64,000 nucleotides of DNA from Nyssa sinensis. Its lineage: Eukaryota; Streptophyta; Magnoliopsida; Cornales; Nyssaceae. The stretch covers positions 4,763,501-4,827,500 of the forward strand of contig CM018035.1 in NCBI GenBank assembly GCA_008638375.1. Direction: 5' to 3'. Positions 1 to 10,601 of the stretch are shown here, piece after piece (the first letter of the stretch is position 1; each line of letters opens with the position of its first letter). The notes beneath the pieces are model-generated. The model saw nothing but the letters and a program-made list of their open reading frames with translations. It did not search any database and had not been told where the DNA came from. A program made the position numbers and the translations under genes.

Positions 1-1673
1 GACATTAAAGCTCAATTTTGGGGGCTCACATACTACCAGTATCATATTCAAATTCAGCCAAAAACTTCACAGTTAGTCTCACAATTACAAACAGTAGATG
101 GTCTTTTATCGTTTTGTAAATAGCATTTGGATAGTGATTTAAATATAATTTTTTATAAAATATTTTTTAAATGTGTTTTAAAATTTTGTAATTAATTTTT
201 TAAAAATTGTGAAAATACGTTTAGATATGATAATTTAAATTTTAAAAAAATATATGAAAATGTGTTTGGATATAATTCAAAAAAAAAACGTTCTTTCTCT
301 TTTTTACATATTAATATCTACACATGTTAATCACTACGATAGAATCTCATAAAAGAAAGATATTAAGAGTCAAAACTTTTATGGTTAAGTTAAAATGAGC
401 TCAAAAATCATGTGCTACATTGAATCTCAGTCCAAAAAAATCTTATCTCACTCCTTCTATATCAGGCATCTACAAATACCACCACCCACCTTCATCACAA
501 CACAGCACCACCTCACCAGCGTATACCACTAACACCCATCGGAAGCCACCATCGTGACCACCATCGCTTCACTGACAACCACCTCCTCTTTCTCTTTCCC
601 CCTCCCTCTCCAAACGACAACAAAAATAATGGAGCAACAACACCCAACACCCCCTCCGGTGACCATGCTTGGTGGTTATAGACGGAGGTCAATAGAGAAT
701 TGCGATGAAAAATAGGTGGGTTTGTTGTGGATGACGGGTGATGTTGAGAGGAGATAGAGAGATGTAGGAGGGAAATTTTGAAAATTTTCAAAAATGGGAA
801 GATGAATTTTCAAAATTATTTTTTAAAATACAACATTTAAAAATTCTAACCAAACACGAATTAAATTTTCGAAAACAATAAAACAAGTTTTGAAACACTA
901 ACCAAACACAACAGCTTATCAAAGGACTAAATACGTTTTCTAAAGCAACTTTTACGAACACAAAGGAGAAGCCAACATGCAAAAACTGTCCTGAACGATT
1001 CATAAACAAGTTTTGATATATTAAATTGACAAACTAACAGACTGATTAAGATAAGACTCTCAGCGTGCAACCAAAACAGTACAAAAGGAGTAACATTATA
1101 AAGAAAATTCTCAAGTAATCTGACATCATGAAGCACTTTCCAGTGTGTATGCAAGTGGGCAAGGCACCCAGCAGGCTATCATGATAAGAAAATTAGAGGG
1201 ATGTGACAAAATTCATTGTGTAAGGTTGGTTCACAAAACTTATATACTTAGCCATAAAATGTGTTACGTCAAAGTTATTTACATAAAGGCTACTGTAATA
1301 TCATGTTCTGCTCATTACCCTGACTGAATCAAGAAACTTTTCATTATGCAGAACCCATTAACTGCAAAACAAGTGTTTTATCAGATGATTTCAATTCTCT
1401 TGAATATTTGTTTAATCAAGATATGGTGAATTTTAACAATGATAGCTATATTTTTTTATATTTCTCTAAATATTTTATGTATCACTTTTTGTATTTGATA
1501 AGATCCCATAGATAAAAATATCCAACGGATAAAACTCTTATTCTAAACGAAGGAAAAACATTTCATGAATCTAAACTCAAGAGGAAAGAGTACAAAATAC
1601 AAATATCATATCAAATATGCCTCTTTGTTTGTCACATTTCAATTCAATGAAGTGAGGACAGTGCTATTCTTAC
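1..1673. other. AT-rich spacer, no supported gene
   Basis: No convincing coding region is seen. A GC-richer block (about 480-780) lies between AT-rich stretches at about 110-300 and 780-950. Read on the opposite strand, the right stretch contains motifs like 'tttggttagtg' that resemble 'tttggatagtg' in the left one. This may be a degenerate inverted-repeat transposon with a non-coding core, but I cannot fix its ends or find a target duplication. The short open frames here are low-complexity and look like chance. Confidence 0.3.
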
Positions 1674-1806
1674 CTAATGCAGTTCTAACCAGAGACACTG
1701 AATTACTGCCTCCCCCTTGTTCATGCAACCAGTGATCCCGGGGTTTTCATCCTGCGAGCTTCTGGGAATGCTGAAGCTCCTTGGAACGGCATCTTGTTGG
1801 ATGTAC
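1674..1806 (-). other. possible orphan exon (internal or UTR)
   Basis: On the minus strand a 133-nt block of near 50% GC is bounded by a good acceptor (pyrimidine-rich TTTCTCAG before 1806) and a good donor (TTAG then GTAAGAA after 1674). The composition differs sharply from the AT-rich surroundings. All three frames contain a stop: one stays open until a TAG at the last codon, another ends in a TGA after about 27 codons. It could be a UTR exon, a last coding exon, a non-coding RNA exon or a remnant of a gene interrupted by the copia element next to it. The product is not recognised. Confidence 0.25.
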
Positions 1807-1934
1807 CTGAGAAAGTAATAGCCATAAAACTAGCAAGCAATTCATACAATCCAACATTATCTTACATGATTTTAGTGGACCAGAAAACTAAAAGTAATTA
1901 TCTATAACATGTGCCCGAGAGTTGCGTTCCTCGT

Positions 1935-2101
1935 TGTATAATTAATGATCTATACAACAAAAATTAGAGAGAAAGAGAGAAATCGACAAAGAGAATTTAC
2001 GTGTTTCGATAATGTGCCTAAGACACATTCACGGGTGTGACTATCTTTTACACTAATTAGAAAATAGGGTTACAACGTATTTATACTGCATATCACTGAC
2101 A
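1935..2101 (-). repeat. copia 3' LTR, 167 bp
   Basis: Begins TGTATAATTAATGATC and ends ATCACTGACA on the plus strand (TG...CA). It aligns along its length with 7744-7906, sharing the block from 'attaatgatctat' through 'acgggtgtg' to 'tttatactg'. On the element's own strand a TATA-like TATAAATA sits only about 17 nt inside the LTR start, leaving an extremely short U3. The next bases inward (2102-2114, CCAAGGTGGAGAT on the minus strand) are the polypurine tract. Confidence 0.75.
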
Positions 2102-2193
2102 ATCTCCACCTTGGTGAAATATTCAACTTCTTAGAATTTGTCAATAAGTTCTTTTGCCTCCACCTTGAATCAATAAGTTGGGAATGTCTTCTT

Positions 2194-3710
2194 TCAACAT
2201 GTAGAAACATTGACCAAGTCCAAGCAATACTTGAACTTAGCCGTAAAAATAGGCTTTGTCAACATATTAGCTGCATTTTCTGAAGTGTAAATTTTTTTAA
2301 GTATCACTTCACCTGTAACAATAAGCTCTCTTATTCTATGAAACTTCACATTTATATGCTTTGTTTTGGCATGGTAGATGTGATGCTTTGCCAAGTATAT
2401 GGCACTCTGACTATCACAATGGAACTAAACTCCACCTTGCTCTAAACCAAACTCTTTGACTAGCCCCTTTAACCACAATGCTTCTTTAACAGCTTTAGCC
2501 ACTGTCATATACTCAGATTCTGTAGTAGACATCGCTATTAGGAATTGTAGCATAAATTTCTAACAAATAGGTCCACTTTGCAATATAACCTATACTAGAT
2601 CTTCTGTCATCCAAATCACCGCATAATTTGCATTTACAAAACCCACAACTGAAGCACATCCCTGTTGTCATGCAAACATAATTCCATAGTCAGTTGTACC
2701 TCTCAAGTATCTGAATAGCCATTTGACTGCCTTCTAATGTTCTCTTTCTGGATTTTTCATATATTTGCTGATTGTGCTAACTGCATATGTCAAATCAGGC
2801 CTGGTACAGACCGTTACATACATCAAACATCTTACTGCGCTAGTATATGTGACCTTTGACATGTCTTCAATTTCTTCCTTTGACTTTGGGCATTGATTAG
2901 AAGATAATCTAAAGTGATTCGTCAATGGTGTACTTACCAGTTTAAAATTCTTTATACTAAACTGTTCTAGCACCTTTTTGACATTCTTTCTAAGACACCC
3001 ATAGTTTTCAGCCTCCCTGTCCCTACAAATCTCCATACCAAGAATCTTTTTAGCAGTATCCAAATCTTTCATATCAAACTCCATGTGTAACAAGGATTTC
3101 AACTTGTCAAGCTCACACATACTCTTAGCAGCAATAAGCATATCATCCACATAAAGTAACAGAAAAATATGAGAACCATCTTCAAGAGCCTTAACATAAA
3201 CACAACAGTCATACTCACAGCGCGTGTAGCCAATCTAAATCATATAGGAGTCAAATATTTTGTACCATTGTCATGGAGACTGTTTTATCCCATAAAGTGA
3301 CTTATTCAATCTGCAAACAAAATGCACTACCTCAAATTTCTTGAACCCTTCTGGTTGTTCCATATAAATTTGTTCCTCCAAATCACTATGAAGGAAAGCT
3401 GTCTTTACATCAAACTACTCTAATTCTAGATTAAGATGAGTTACCAAAGCTAACACTACTCTAATAAAGGTATTCCTTTCAACTGGAGAAAATACTTCAT
3501 CATAGTCAATTCCTTTTTTCTGCAAATATCCCTTTGCTACCAAGCGAGCCTTGAACCTTACTTCTTCGTTTTCAGATGTAACTTCTTTCTTTCTGAACAC
3601 CCACTTGAAACCTATTGGTTTCTTTCCCTTGGGAAGTTCAACCAACTCTCAAGTCTTGTTCTTGTGCAATGATTCTATTTCCTCCACTATAGCCTCCGTC
3701 TATCTATTTT
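2194..3710 (-). pseudogene. copia reverse transcriptase and RNase H remnant
   Basis: Broken coding segments for the 3' half of a copia polyprotein. Positions 3415-3645 encode the RT start, with a block like [13 protein letters not shown] and [10 protein letters not shown]. Positions 2734-3150 continue with the catalytic YVDD (the DD of MDDMLIAAK, near 3145) and the RPDLTYAVS block. Positions 2194-2394 encode the RNase H end (HTKHINVKFH-like, ENAANMLTKP). The stretches between are in other frames or contain stops, so no functional enzyme can be made. Family assignment is firm; the breaks were read directly. Confidence 0.85.
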
Positions 3711-4049
3711 TCTCAGAACTACTAATAGCTTCTTAAAATGTAGAAGCACCCCCGCTACTAGTAACTAAAGCATAAGAGACCAGAATCTTCAAAACCATAT
3801 ATGACTGGTGGCTTAATCTTGCGTTTAGGCCTGTCTAAACTGTAATCTGATGTTCTTGGTCACTTGAACTGGATTCCCTTTTTGACTAGATATTTGATTC
3901 TTCTAGCTGCACCTGTACGACTGATTTCTTGCTGTCATTCTTTACAGATTCCTTTTTTTTTTTCTTCCCTGAAAGCCTTCATCATGGATTTTTCATCAAA
4001 CACCACATTTATACTAATTATCACCTCTTGAGTCTCTGGATCTCAAAAC

Positions 4050-5020
4050 TTATACCCTTTTCTCATACCCGAGAAAAATGCATCTTTTTAATTTCGGATC
4101 AAGCTTTGACTTTTCTTCGTTGGATATATGAACATAAGCGGGACATCTAAATGCCCTCATTATAGAGTAATCTACCTCTTTCTCTGTCCATACTTCTTCT
4201 ACGACTTTTCCACCAAGTGCAACTCTAGGTGGTCTATTGATAACGTAACAAGCCATTTTTATTGCCTCAGCCCAAAAGAACTTAGGAAGCCCAGCATTTA
4301 ATCTCATGCACCTTACTCTTTCAGCAATTGTTCTATTTAACCTCTCAGCCATACCATTCTGTTGAGGTGTCTTCTGCACTGTGAAATGTCTCTTGATGTT
4401 GTGTTCTTCGCAGAACCTCAAGAACCCAGTATCCTTGTATTCTGTACCATTATCTGTTCTTCTAAGGCATTTGATATTTCTCTCAGTTTGATTTTCCATT
4501 TTAGCCTTCCATATTCTGAACTTTGAAAAAATCTCAGACTTGTACTTCATGAAATAAACCCAAGCTTTTTTGGAGAAGTCATCAATAAAGCTCACAAAAT
4601 AGAGAGATCCCCCTCTTGAAGCTACTCTCACAGGCCCCCAAACATCTGAATGAACATAATCTAAAATACCTTTTGTCTTTTGAGTGATAGTCTTGAATTT
4701 CACCCTACATTGTTTTTCCATAACATAATATTTGCAAAAGTCTAGTTTACAAGACTTGACCCCTTTTAGCAGATTGTTCCTGCACAGTTCCATCATACCA
4801 CTCTCACTGATATGCTTTAACCGCATATACCATAAGCGTGTATCATCGTCCTCACCTTCAAATGATATAGTTGTTGTAACTCCACCTACAATTGTGCTTC
4901 CCAACAATTTATAAATATTACTAGCAACTTTCTGACCTTTCATGAATACCATAACACCCTTAATTACCTTCATTACTCCATCCTCAGACTTATAGTTATA
5001 ACCGTTTAAGTCTAAGGTTC
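4050..5020 (-). pseudogene. copia integrase remnant
   Basis: An almost continuous minus-strand frame covers the GAG-pre-integrase zinc region and the integrase core. The catalytic D-D-E residues lie in HSDVWGP, TDNGTEYKD and QNGMAERLNR. The zinc-binding part is damaged: the usual HxxxH/CxxC pattern reads RLKHISESGM and FCKYYV, so one Cys and the spacing Gly are replaced. The frame is open here while the rest of the polyprotein is broken. Its natural N-terminal continuation is at 6593-6859, on the other side of the inserted solo LTR. Confidence 0.85.
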
Positions 5021-6592
5021 TGATTACACCCAAAGAATAGCGCGGTAGTTGTAGTGTAGCTTTGGAGTGTCAATTCCACAGGGAGACAAAATTAAAAGAA
5101 TAACAGACGGAATTTCTAAAACTGAAGAAAAATATTAAACGCTTAACGAGAAAATAAAAATATAAAAGTGATTTTGAATGCAAATAAAAATTAAACAAAC
5201 TAATTAACAAACAAAGTACTCAGATTTAACGAACAGTAGAGCTTCGAGAATCCCTTGCATATATCTGGTATTTTAATTATTTTTAATTCACTGATAACTC
5301 AATTGAGAATTTAAATTCCAAACATCTCGTTCGGAAAATATAAAATTATGAACCAAAATTAAACTGAAAGTAACCCTTTGAAAAATCATTCATCACTTTT
5401 ACATCACTCAAATTATTATTCACATTGAAAAAACCCAACGACGACAATATACCCAACGAGCAATATTGCAACAGAGAATTGAATCAATATAAATAATTAA
5501 TTCTCCCAAAAATAATCAAAACATTAATCCATTCAATAGAAAAGCATGACTAAATCTATAAACGGACTGAACCCTTTAATTATTTGGAGAATAAAATCCA
5601 ACAATAAATCGCGAATGATCATCAAAGAATTTAATAAATAAAAACCACGTACAGGAATCAAAAATAAATTAAAATAACCATCTAGTATGCAAGTTCATCC
5701 CTAACTCTACGTAGAAATTTTGTTACGCATGTACAAGACGGATAACATAAATTTTATGGAGAAAAACTGAGCCATGGAGTAGCTGCGCTGATGCTCCCTG
5801 TGCCTCTGTGCCGCACAGCCCTCCCTTTTCCTCTTCTGTCTTTTCTGCCGCCGCCAGACTGCCCTGTAATAATTCCCCCTCTTTAGGTTTTTTTTTTTCT
5901 TTTTTATATATCAGCTTGCTCCTGCGCCCCACCGTCTCCAAAACCAGCGCATGGGCCCACTAAACAGCCACACAATTGCTCTGTAAAAGTCCAGCCAAGC
6001 CATATATTTGGTCCACTGCTTTGTTCCTATTCTGCGCCCTAATGCCTTGCGCCAGGCCCCACATCAACCCACTGCGCGCCGCACTAGGCCCAACTCTAGC
6101 CGTTTGCCTTTGAAGACCCATCAACGCCTGGTCATCCACGCATCAGCCAGTCGCTTGGGGCTACTTCGCGTTAGCACCTGCCTTGCAAAACCCAAGCCGT
6201 ACAATAAGCCCGAGCGCATTGCCTCCAGCCACACAACTTGCTTCAGCGTGGGCCCACTTCTCATTCAATTTTGACTTTGCTTTTTCTTTCTTTTGTTCTT
6301 TGAGTAGCCGGGCCCTACTTAATTTGGCTTTTCTTAATCGTCATTTTTCTTCAGCCATTCTATCCTGAAATCTGACAAACAATAAATTTTTACAACTGTT
6401 TAAGAGAAAAATTTCCAAGGACTATTTAATGCATTCATTTGAGATTTAAAATATCATAAAATGCTCAAATTCATCCTACTGTGAATAAAAATTAAATTAA
6501 ATAATATCAATTACAACCCAACATTTCTATTCACATTTTAACAATTTCATCTAATAATAGGACATTTAGAGTGCACTTTTGCGCACTCATCA
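5021..6592 (-). mobile_element. solo LTR (1,572 bp) nested in the copia element
   Basis: The copia reading frame stops at ...LISLG and resumes at LDLNGY exactly where this block begins and ends. The block starts TGATTACACCC and ends GCACTCATCA (TG...CA) and is flanked by the perfect 5-bp duplication ggttc (5016-5020 and 6593-6597). There is no gag-pol, so this is a solo LTR. A TATATAAAA motif on the minus strand near 5905-5915 suggests the LTR's own orientation is minus, with U3 at the 6592 side. The middle (about 5760-6310) is GC-rich. Length and ends are compatible with Ty3/gypsy, but the lineage is not established. Confidence 0.85.
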
Positions 6593-6859
6593 GGTTCCCA
6601 ATGAAATTAGGTTTTTCTTTAAATCTGGTATATGCCCAACATGTCCTAATGTTCTCACCACACCATCAAACATTTTAATATTAATTGTTCCTATTCCAAT
6701 GACTTCATAAAATACATCATTACCCATAAGAACAAAACTAGATTTTACTGACCTGTAGGTGTCAAACCAATCCTTATTAGGAGCCATATGATAGGAGCAT
6801 GCAAAGTCTAGAATCCATGAATCCGTGAATCGGTCAGAACCTGATGAGACTGAGAGCAT
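6593..6859 (-). pseudogene. copia protease remnant
   Basis: Encodes the pepsin-like protease segment of the copia polyprotein: [19 protein letters not shown], then the LMGND and IGTI blocks, ending LISLG at the insertion site. In functional relatives the catalytic motif is D-S-A; here it is D-F-A, so the protease would be inactive even if expressed. The frame is cut at 6593 by the solo LTR. Confidence 0.8.
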
Positions 6860-6959
6860 ATCGCCATCCTCAACATCTGAATCTACTTCTGCTATATTGG
6901 CAGAATGTGAGGGTTCTTCATTCTGCTTTCCCTTCTTCTTTCCCTGCTCTTTTCTTTTC

Positions 6960-7700
6960 TTCCTTTGTAGATAGTCTCACTTCATGTGCCCAATTTCTTT
7001 GCATTTATAGCACTGAACATTCTTGTTTTTTGACTTCGATCGACTATTTTTGTTATCTGAGTCATCCATTTCCATTCTCCTTCCACGATCATGATAACCC
7101 TTCGCTACAAGCTCTTGATCAAAAAACTGAGTTGTATTATGCTTTCTCTGATTGTATGGCAACAACGCTGTCGTAACTTCCTTTATTTCTAAAGTTTCTT
7201 TCCCTCAAAAGAGAGTTGTAACTAGATGCTCTTAGGAAGTCGGAAGCGAGGTTAGGAGCATCAGTGCCTTGTCTTCATCATCAAATTTCACATCAATTCT
7301 AAGTAGATCACTGATAATCTAGTTGAATGTATTAAAGTGTTGAGTCAAACATGCGCCGTCAATCATCTTAAGCCCATGTAGTTTCTGCTTAAGATAAAAC
7401 TTATTCATAAGGGACTTGGACATGTATCAACTCTCCAAGTTTGTCCTGACCCCTGCAGGAAACTCTTCATTTATGACGTGGTACATAACCTCGCGATTGT
7501 CTGCCAGAAAATTCGAATGGTACTTACTGCTCTCATCTCGAGTTCTTCCCATTCGTCATCTGTCATATTCTTTGGCTTCTTCGTTTTCCCATACAATACC
7601 TTCACCAAACCTTGTTGTACCAATAGATCCTTCACCATTCGCTGCCACAATCCAAAATTCACAATTCCATCGAACTTCACTACATCGACCTTGACAACAG
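6960..7700 (-). pseudogene. copia gag remnant with zinc knuckle
   Basis: Positions 7471-7680 encode a gag N-terminal segment (FDGIVNFGLWQRMVKDLLVQ, then DDEWEELEMRAV), typical of UBN2-type copia gag. Positions 6977-7165 encode the C-terminal part with a basic run (RSKSKNKN) followed by the zinc knuckle start CYKCKEIGHMK; a stop follows soon after. The parts are in different frames. This is the 5' end of the element's coding region on the minus strand. Confidence 0.75.
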
Positions 7701-7729
7701 AATGTTTACCGTCATTGATTTGACCAACA

Positions 7730-7742
7730 GCTCTGATTCCAA
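7730..7742 (-). other. copia primer binding site
   Basis: On the minus strand this reads TTGGAATCAGAGC, one mismatch from the TGGTATCAGAGC complement of the initiator tRNA-Met 3' end used by most plant copia elements. It lies immediately inside the LTR that starts at 7744, which fixes the element's orientation. Confidence 0.75.
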
Positions 7743-7743
7743 T

Positions 7744-7906
7744 TGTTATTTAATTAATGATCTATGCAACAAGAATTAGAGAGAAAGAAATAAATAGACA
7801 CAGAAAATTTATGTGGTTCAACAATGTGCCTACATCCACGGGTGTGGCTATCATTTATACTGATTAAAAAATAGGATTACAACGTTTTTATACTGTATCG
7901 CAGTTA
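7744..7906 (-). repeat. copia 5' LTR
   Basis: Starts TGTTATTTAATTAATG on the plus strand and aligns with the left LTR for about 163 bp before similarity fades at 'gtatcgcagtta'. The two LTRs differ at many positions and by small indels, indicating an old insertion. The outer boundary is approximate because the terminal bases have diverged from the expected CA. Confidence 0.65.
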
Positions 7907-8960
7907 AATCCTAACCCTAATTGGATATATTGAAATTTTCCAATATACCCTTACCGTACCGCGAAGGGTAAGCCCCCCGCACCCCTAAACCTATTGTTCA
8001 TCCCTGGCAACACAACTAGGGTTAAGCCACATAGGCACATAATACCTATATACCTAATTTATTTGTTACAATAATATAAGCCATATAACTAACACTCACT
8101 AGAACATCTATCCTTACTCCGTTGTTTGACAAGTGACAATCTCTGCATTCACATAACCTCATTAATGAGTTTTAATATATTTGAACAAGCAAGTTTTAAG
8201 AAATGGACTCAGCAATTGTTTTCCTGCACAATTATTATGTATTGTATTTTAGAGAGACTACATATAGCCATCCAATCCTGTGAAATGCTTGTTTCTTTCT
8301 AATTTTCTGTCGACAACCTCGTATTGAATCTGATAAGATTACAAAAAAAAAAGGGGAAAATGAGAAATTTCCACAATTTTTCACTTTTGTATTGCATGTG
8401 ATGGGGATCATGCTAGGGAATTTCGCACCTAGGCATAGGCGCAAAAAGAGCCGAACCCGATAATTAATTAGAGATTCTATCATATTTTTAGATTGCCACA
8501 AACACAATTATAGAGATTTTATTCTATTTTGAACTTTTCATAATTTTACGGATTTTATTTACTTGCTTTATGTGTTGAAAACATCTCTTAAAAATAACAG
8601 GATTAATTATTCTTTGAAGGAGATTTGAATGATTGAATAATAAGAATATTGAAATTAATGGAATGTGTTTAGGATTTTTTTTGTAGTTAGTTTTGTGCTG
8701 CACCAGCATGATTACCAAAATTCTTAACCCCCTGGATTGACATGACAGCTTTCCTGTGATCATCCACAGTTGCATGGCCACCACAGCATGGGAAATAGCT
8801 GAAGCCTTCTTTTGTCCTTCGTATCTTCTGTACCCATTGATTCCAAAAATTTTTTTTATCACTCAATTTGGAAATTGCCATTCCTAATTTGCTAATTGCT
8901 CCTCTCAAAAGAACCTCCTCCGCGTGCAAACAAGTTTGTTTGAAGAAACGCGCATCAATT
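7907..8960. other. spacer between copia element and ENT pseudogene
   Basis: No supported gene. A minus-strand open frame at 8687-8929 (continuing toward 8985 without an ATG) has balanced composition and includes IRRTKEGFSYFPCC, but I do not recognise it and it has no clear start. It may be remnant coding sequence or chance. Confidence 0.35.
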
Positions 8961-8964
8961 TGAA

Positions 8965-9996
8965 ATGGAAGACTTACAGAAGCTCAGAGATCAAAATGGA
9001 CGAAGAGACACCTACAATATTGCATATACAATCCATGTTTTGTTTGGGAATAGGAATTTCGCTGTTGATTACTTTGAATATCTTTATCCGGGTAAGCACA
9101 ATGATAAGGTGTTCTCATGCTTACACGGGTTCATCACTGTTGGTTCTTGTGCTTTTGATGTGGTGGTTTAGCTGGAATAAGCTACCTGGTTTTAGAATGA
9201 AGATGAACTTGGGTCAGGCTTTGTTTTTTCTCACTCTGATGACAGCACCACTGATAGATTGGATTTCTCATGGGAATGAGCCCTAAGGGAAGCCTAATAT
9301 AGCTTATGTGGTGCTTGTTCTAGCATTGGTGGTTTGTGGTTTAGCTGATGGGTTGAGGGCAGCAAGCAAGATATGAGCCATGAGGAGTTGCCAGGATGGA
9401 ACTGCAGACAATTTGTGCAGTAAAAGCTTCTTCAGCTACCATATTATTTCTGGTTTAAGAGCCACAGAAGAAATCTCTTAAAGACTGCAAATAACAAACT
9501 AAATTGCAATCAACTTAAATGGGAAAGAAAATTCAAATATATTGGTAAAATGCTCGAGCTCGATCTGAAAATTTTATCTGGAACAAACAATGTTTAAAAG
9601 CATTGAACCAAGCAAAGAAAATGTGGAATTAAGGTTCTTTCAAGATTGGTATCCCATCTTGCTGATAACAACTTACAATATTGCAGATTTTCGGGGGAAG
9701 TCTTTGACCGCTAGATATGTCCCAGAGAGTTTTGGAAAAGCAACACGGACCTGCATGGCCAGGCTTTTATTTTATCCACTCTTCACAGCTTGTCTCCATG
9801 CACCCAAATGGTTTACGAAGTAAGTTCCCAGTGGTACTTTTGACTGGCTTGCTTGGGTTGACCATAAGTATCTGACTAACTTTCTCACGATCATTGCTTC
9901 TCAATCAGTGCCAGATGAGGAAACAGAAATGGTTGGAGTTGTAATGGTAAGTGGGTTGGCGGTAGGTTCAGTTCATGGTTGGTTATGGAACATATC
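8965..9996 (+). pseudogene. equilibrative nucleoside transporter (ENT1-like) pseudogene
   Basis: Segments in all three plus frames match plant ENT proteins (multi-pass nucleoside transporters) in order. They are DTYNIAYTIHVLF and AVDYFEYLYPGKH (8965-9110), LVLLMWWFSW and MNLGQALFFLTLMTAPLIDW (9140-9285), NIAYVVLVLALVVCGLADG (9296-9355), WYPILLITTYNIADFRGKSL and RLLFYPLFTACLHAPKW (9640-9820), and VPDEETEMVGVV with AVGSVHGWLWNI (9905-9996). The frame shifts near 9120, a stop ends the second block at 9286, and roughly 80-100 residues between the GLADG and WYPILL blocks are largely lost or unrecognisable. No clear introns interrupt the matching parts, so a processed origin is possible. It is certainly non-functional as a transporter. 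Confidence 0.85.
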
Positions 9997-10601
9997 AACT
10001 ACAAAGCTTTGTGACCTTAGCTCAGTCCACGATCCTTCTCAGTTCAAATTCAGAAGAGGGATCAAACATAAAAGAGAAGCCATGTAGAAACTAGATCAAT
10101 CAAAGAAAGTTCTGTAAAATCAGATAGCAGTTTCCAAGCTGAAATTATAGACTTCCATCTCCTGAACATTCTGTCGGGTTGCTGGAAAGGTAGAGGAATA
10201 GAAAAAAACACTTGAAACTCTAACAAAGATCATGCTAACGTAAATAGTTGTGAGATTCCAAACCCCAAATGTACATAACAGGAAACTCTTAAAAAAATAT
10301 TTGAAACTCTTGATCATTTCTCTGGTATTTGAAGAGAGAGACAAAAGGTTTTGAGAACTCGTGACTCGCACAGTCAGAGGGCGTTTAGGCTCCTCTGAGA
10401 CCCCAAAAAGAAAATAAAAATTAAAAGCAGCATCACAAAAAGCTTCGGAAGTAAATGCAGCTATTGCAGAACGTAAGATTATAAACAACCAATTGAAAGC
10501 ACAAAAATATATCACAATTTTGAGATTTTATGGCTCAAACAGAGAAGCTGAATATGAGACCTGTCATCTATGGAAGTTTAGAGCTCGCTAGATCAAAACC
10601 T

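Larger units (their letters stand above)
1935..7906 (-). mobile_element. degenerate Ty1/copia retrotransposon (Tnt1/Tork-like)
   Basis: Read on the minus strand, the order is 5' LTR (7744-7906), tRNA-Met-type primer binding site, gag, protease, integrase, reverse transcriptase, RNase H, polypurine tract and 3' LTR (1935-2101). Protease before integrase before RT is the copia order. Protein blocks resemble the TNT 1-94 polyprotein family, e.g. the GAG zinc knuckle, the HSDVWGP integrase motif and the YVDD RT motif. Every domain carries stops or frameshifts, so it is not autonomous. A 1,572-bp solo LTR (5021-6592) interrupts it between protease and integrase. No target duplication is recognisable at the outer ends, consistent with age. 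Confidence 0.9.
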
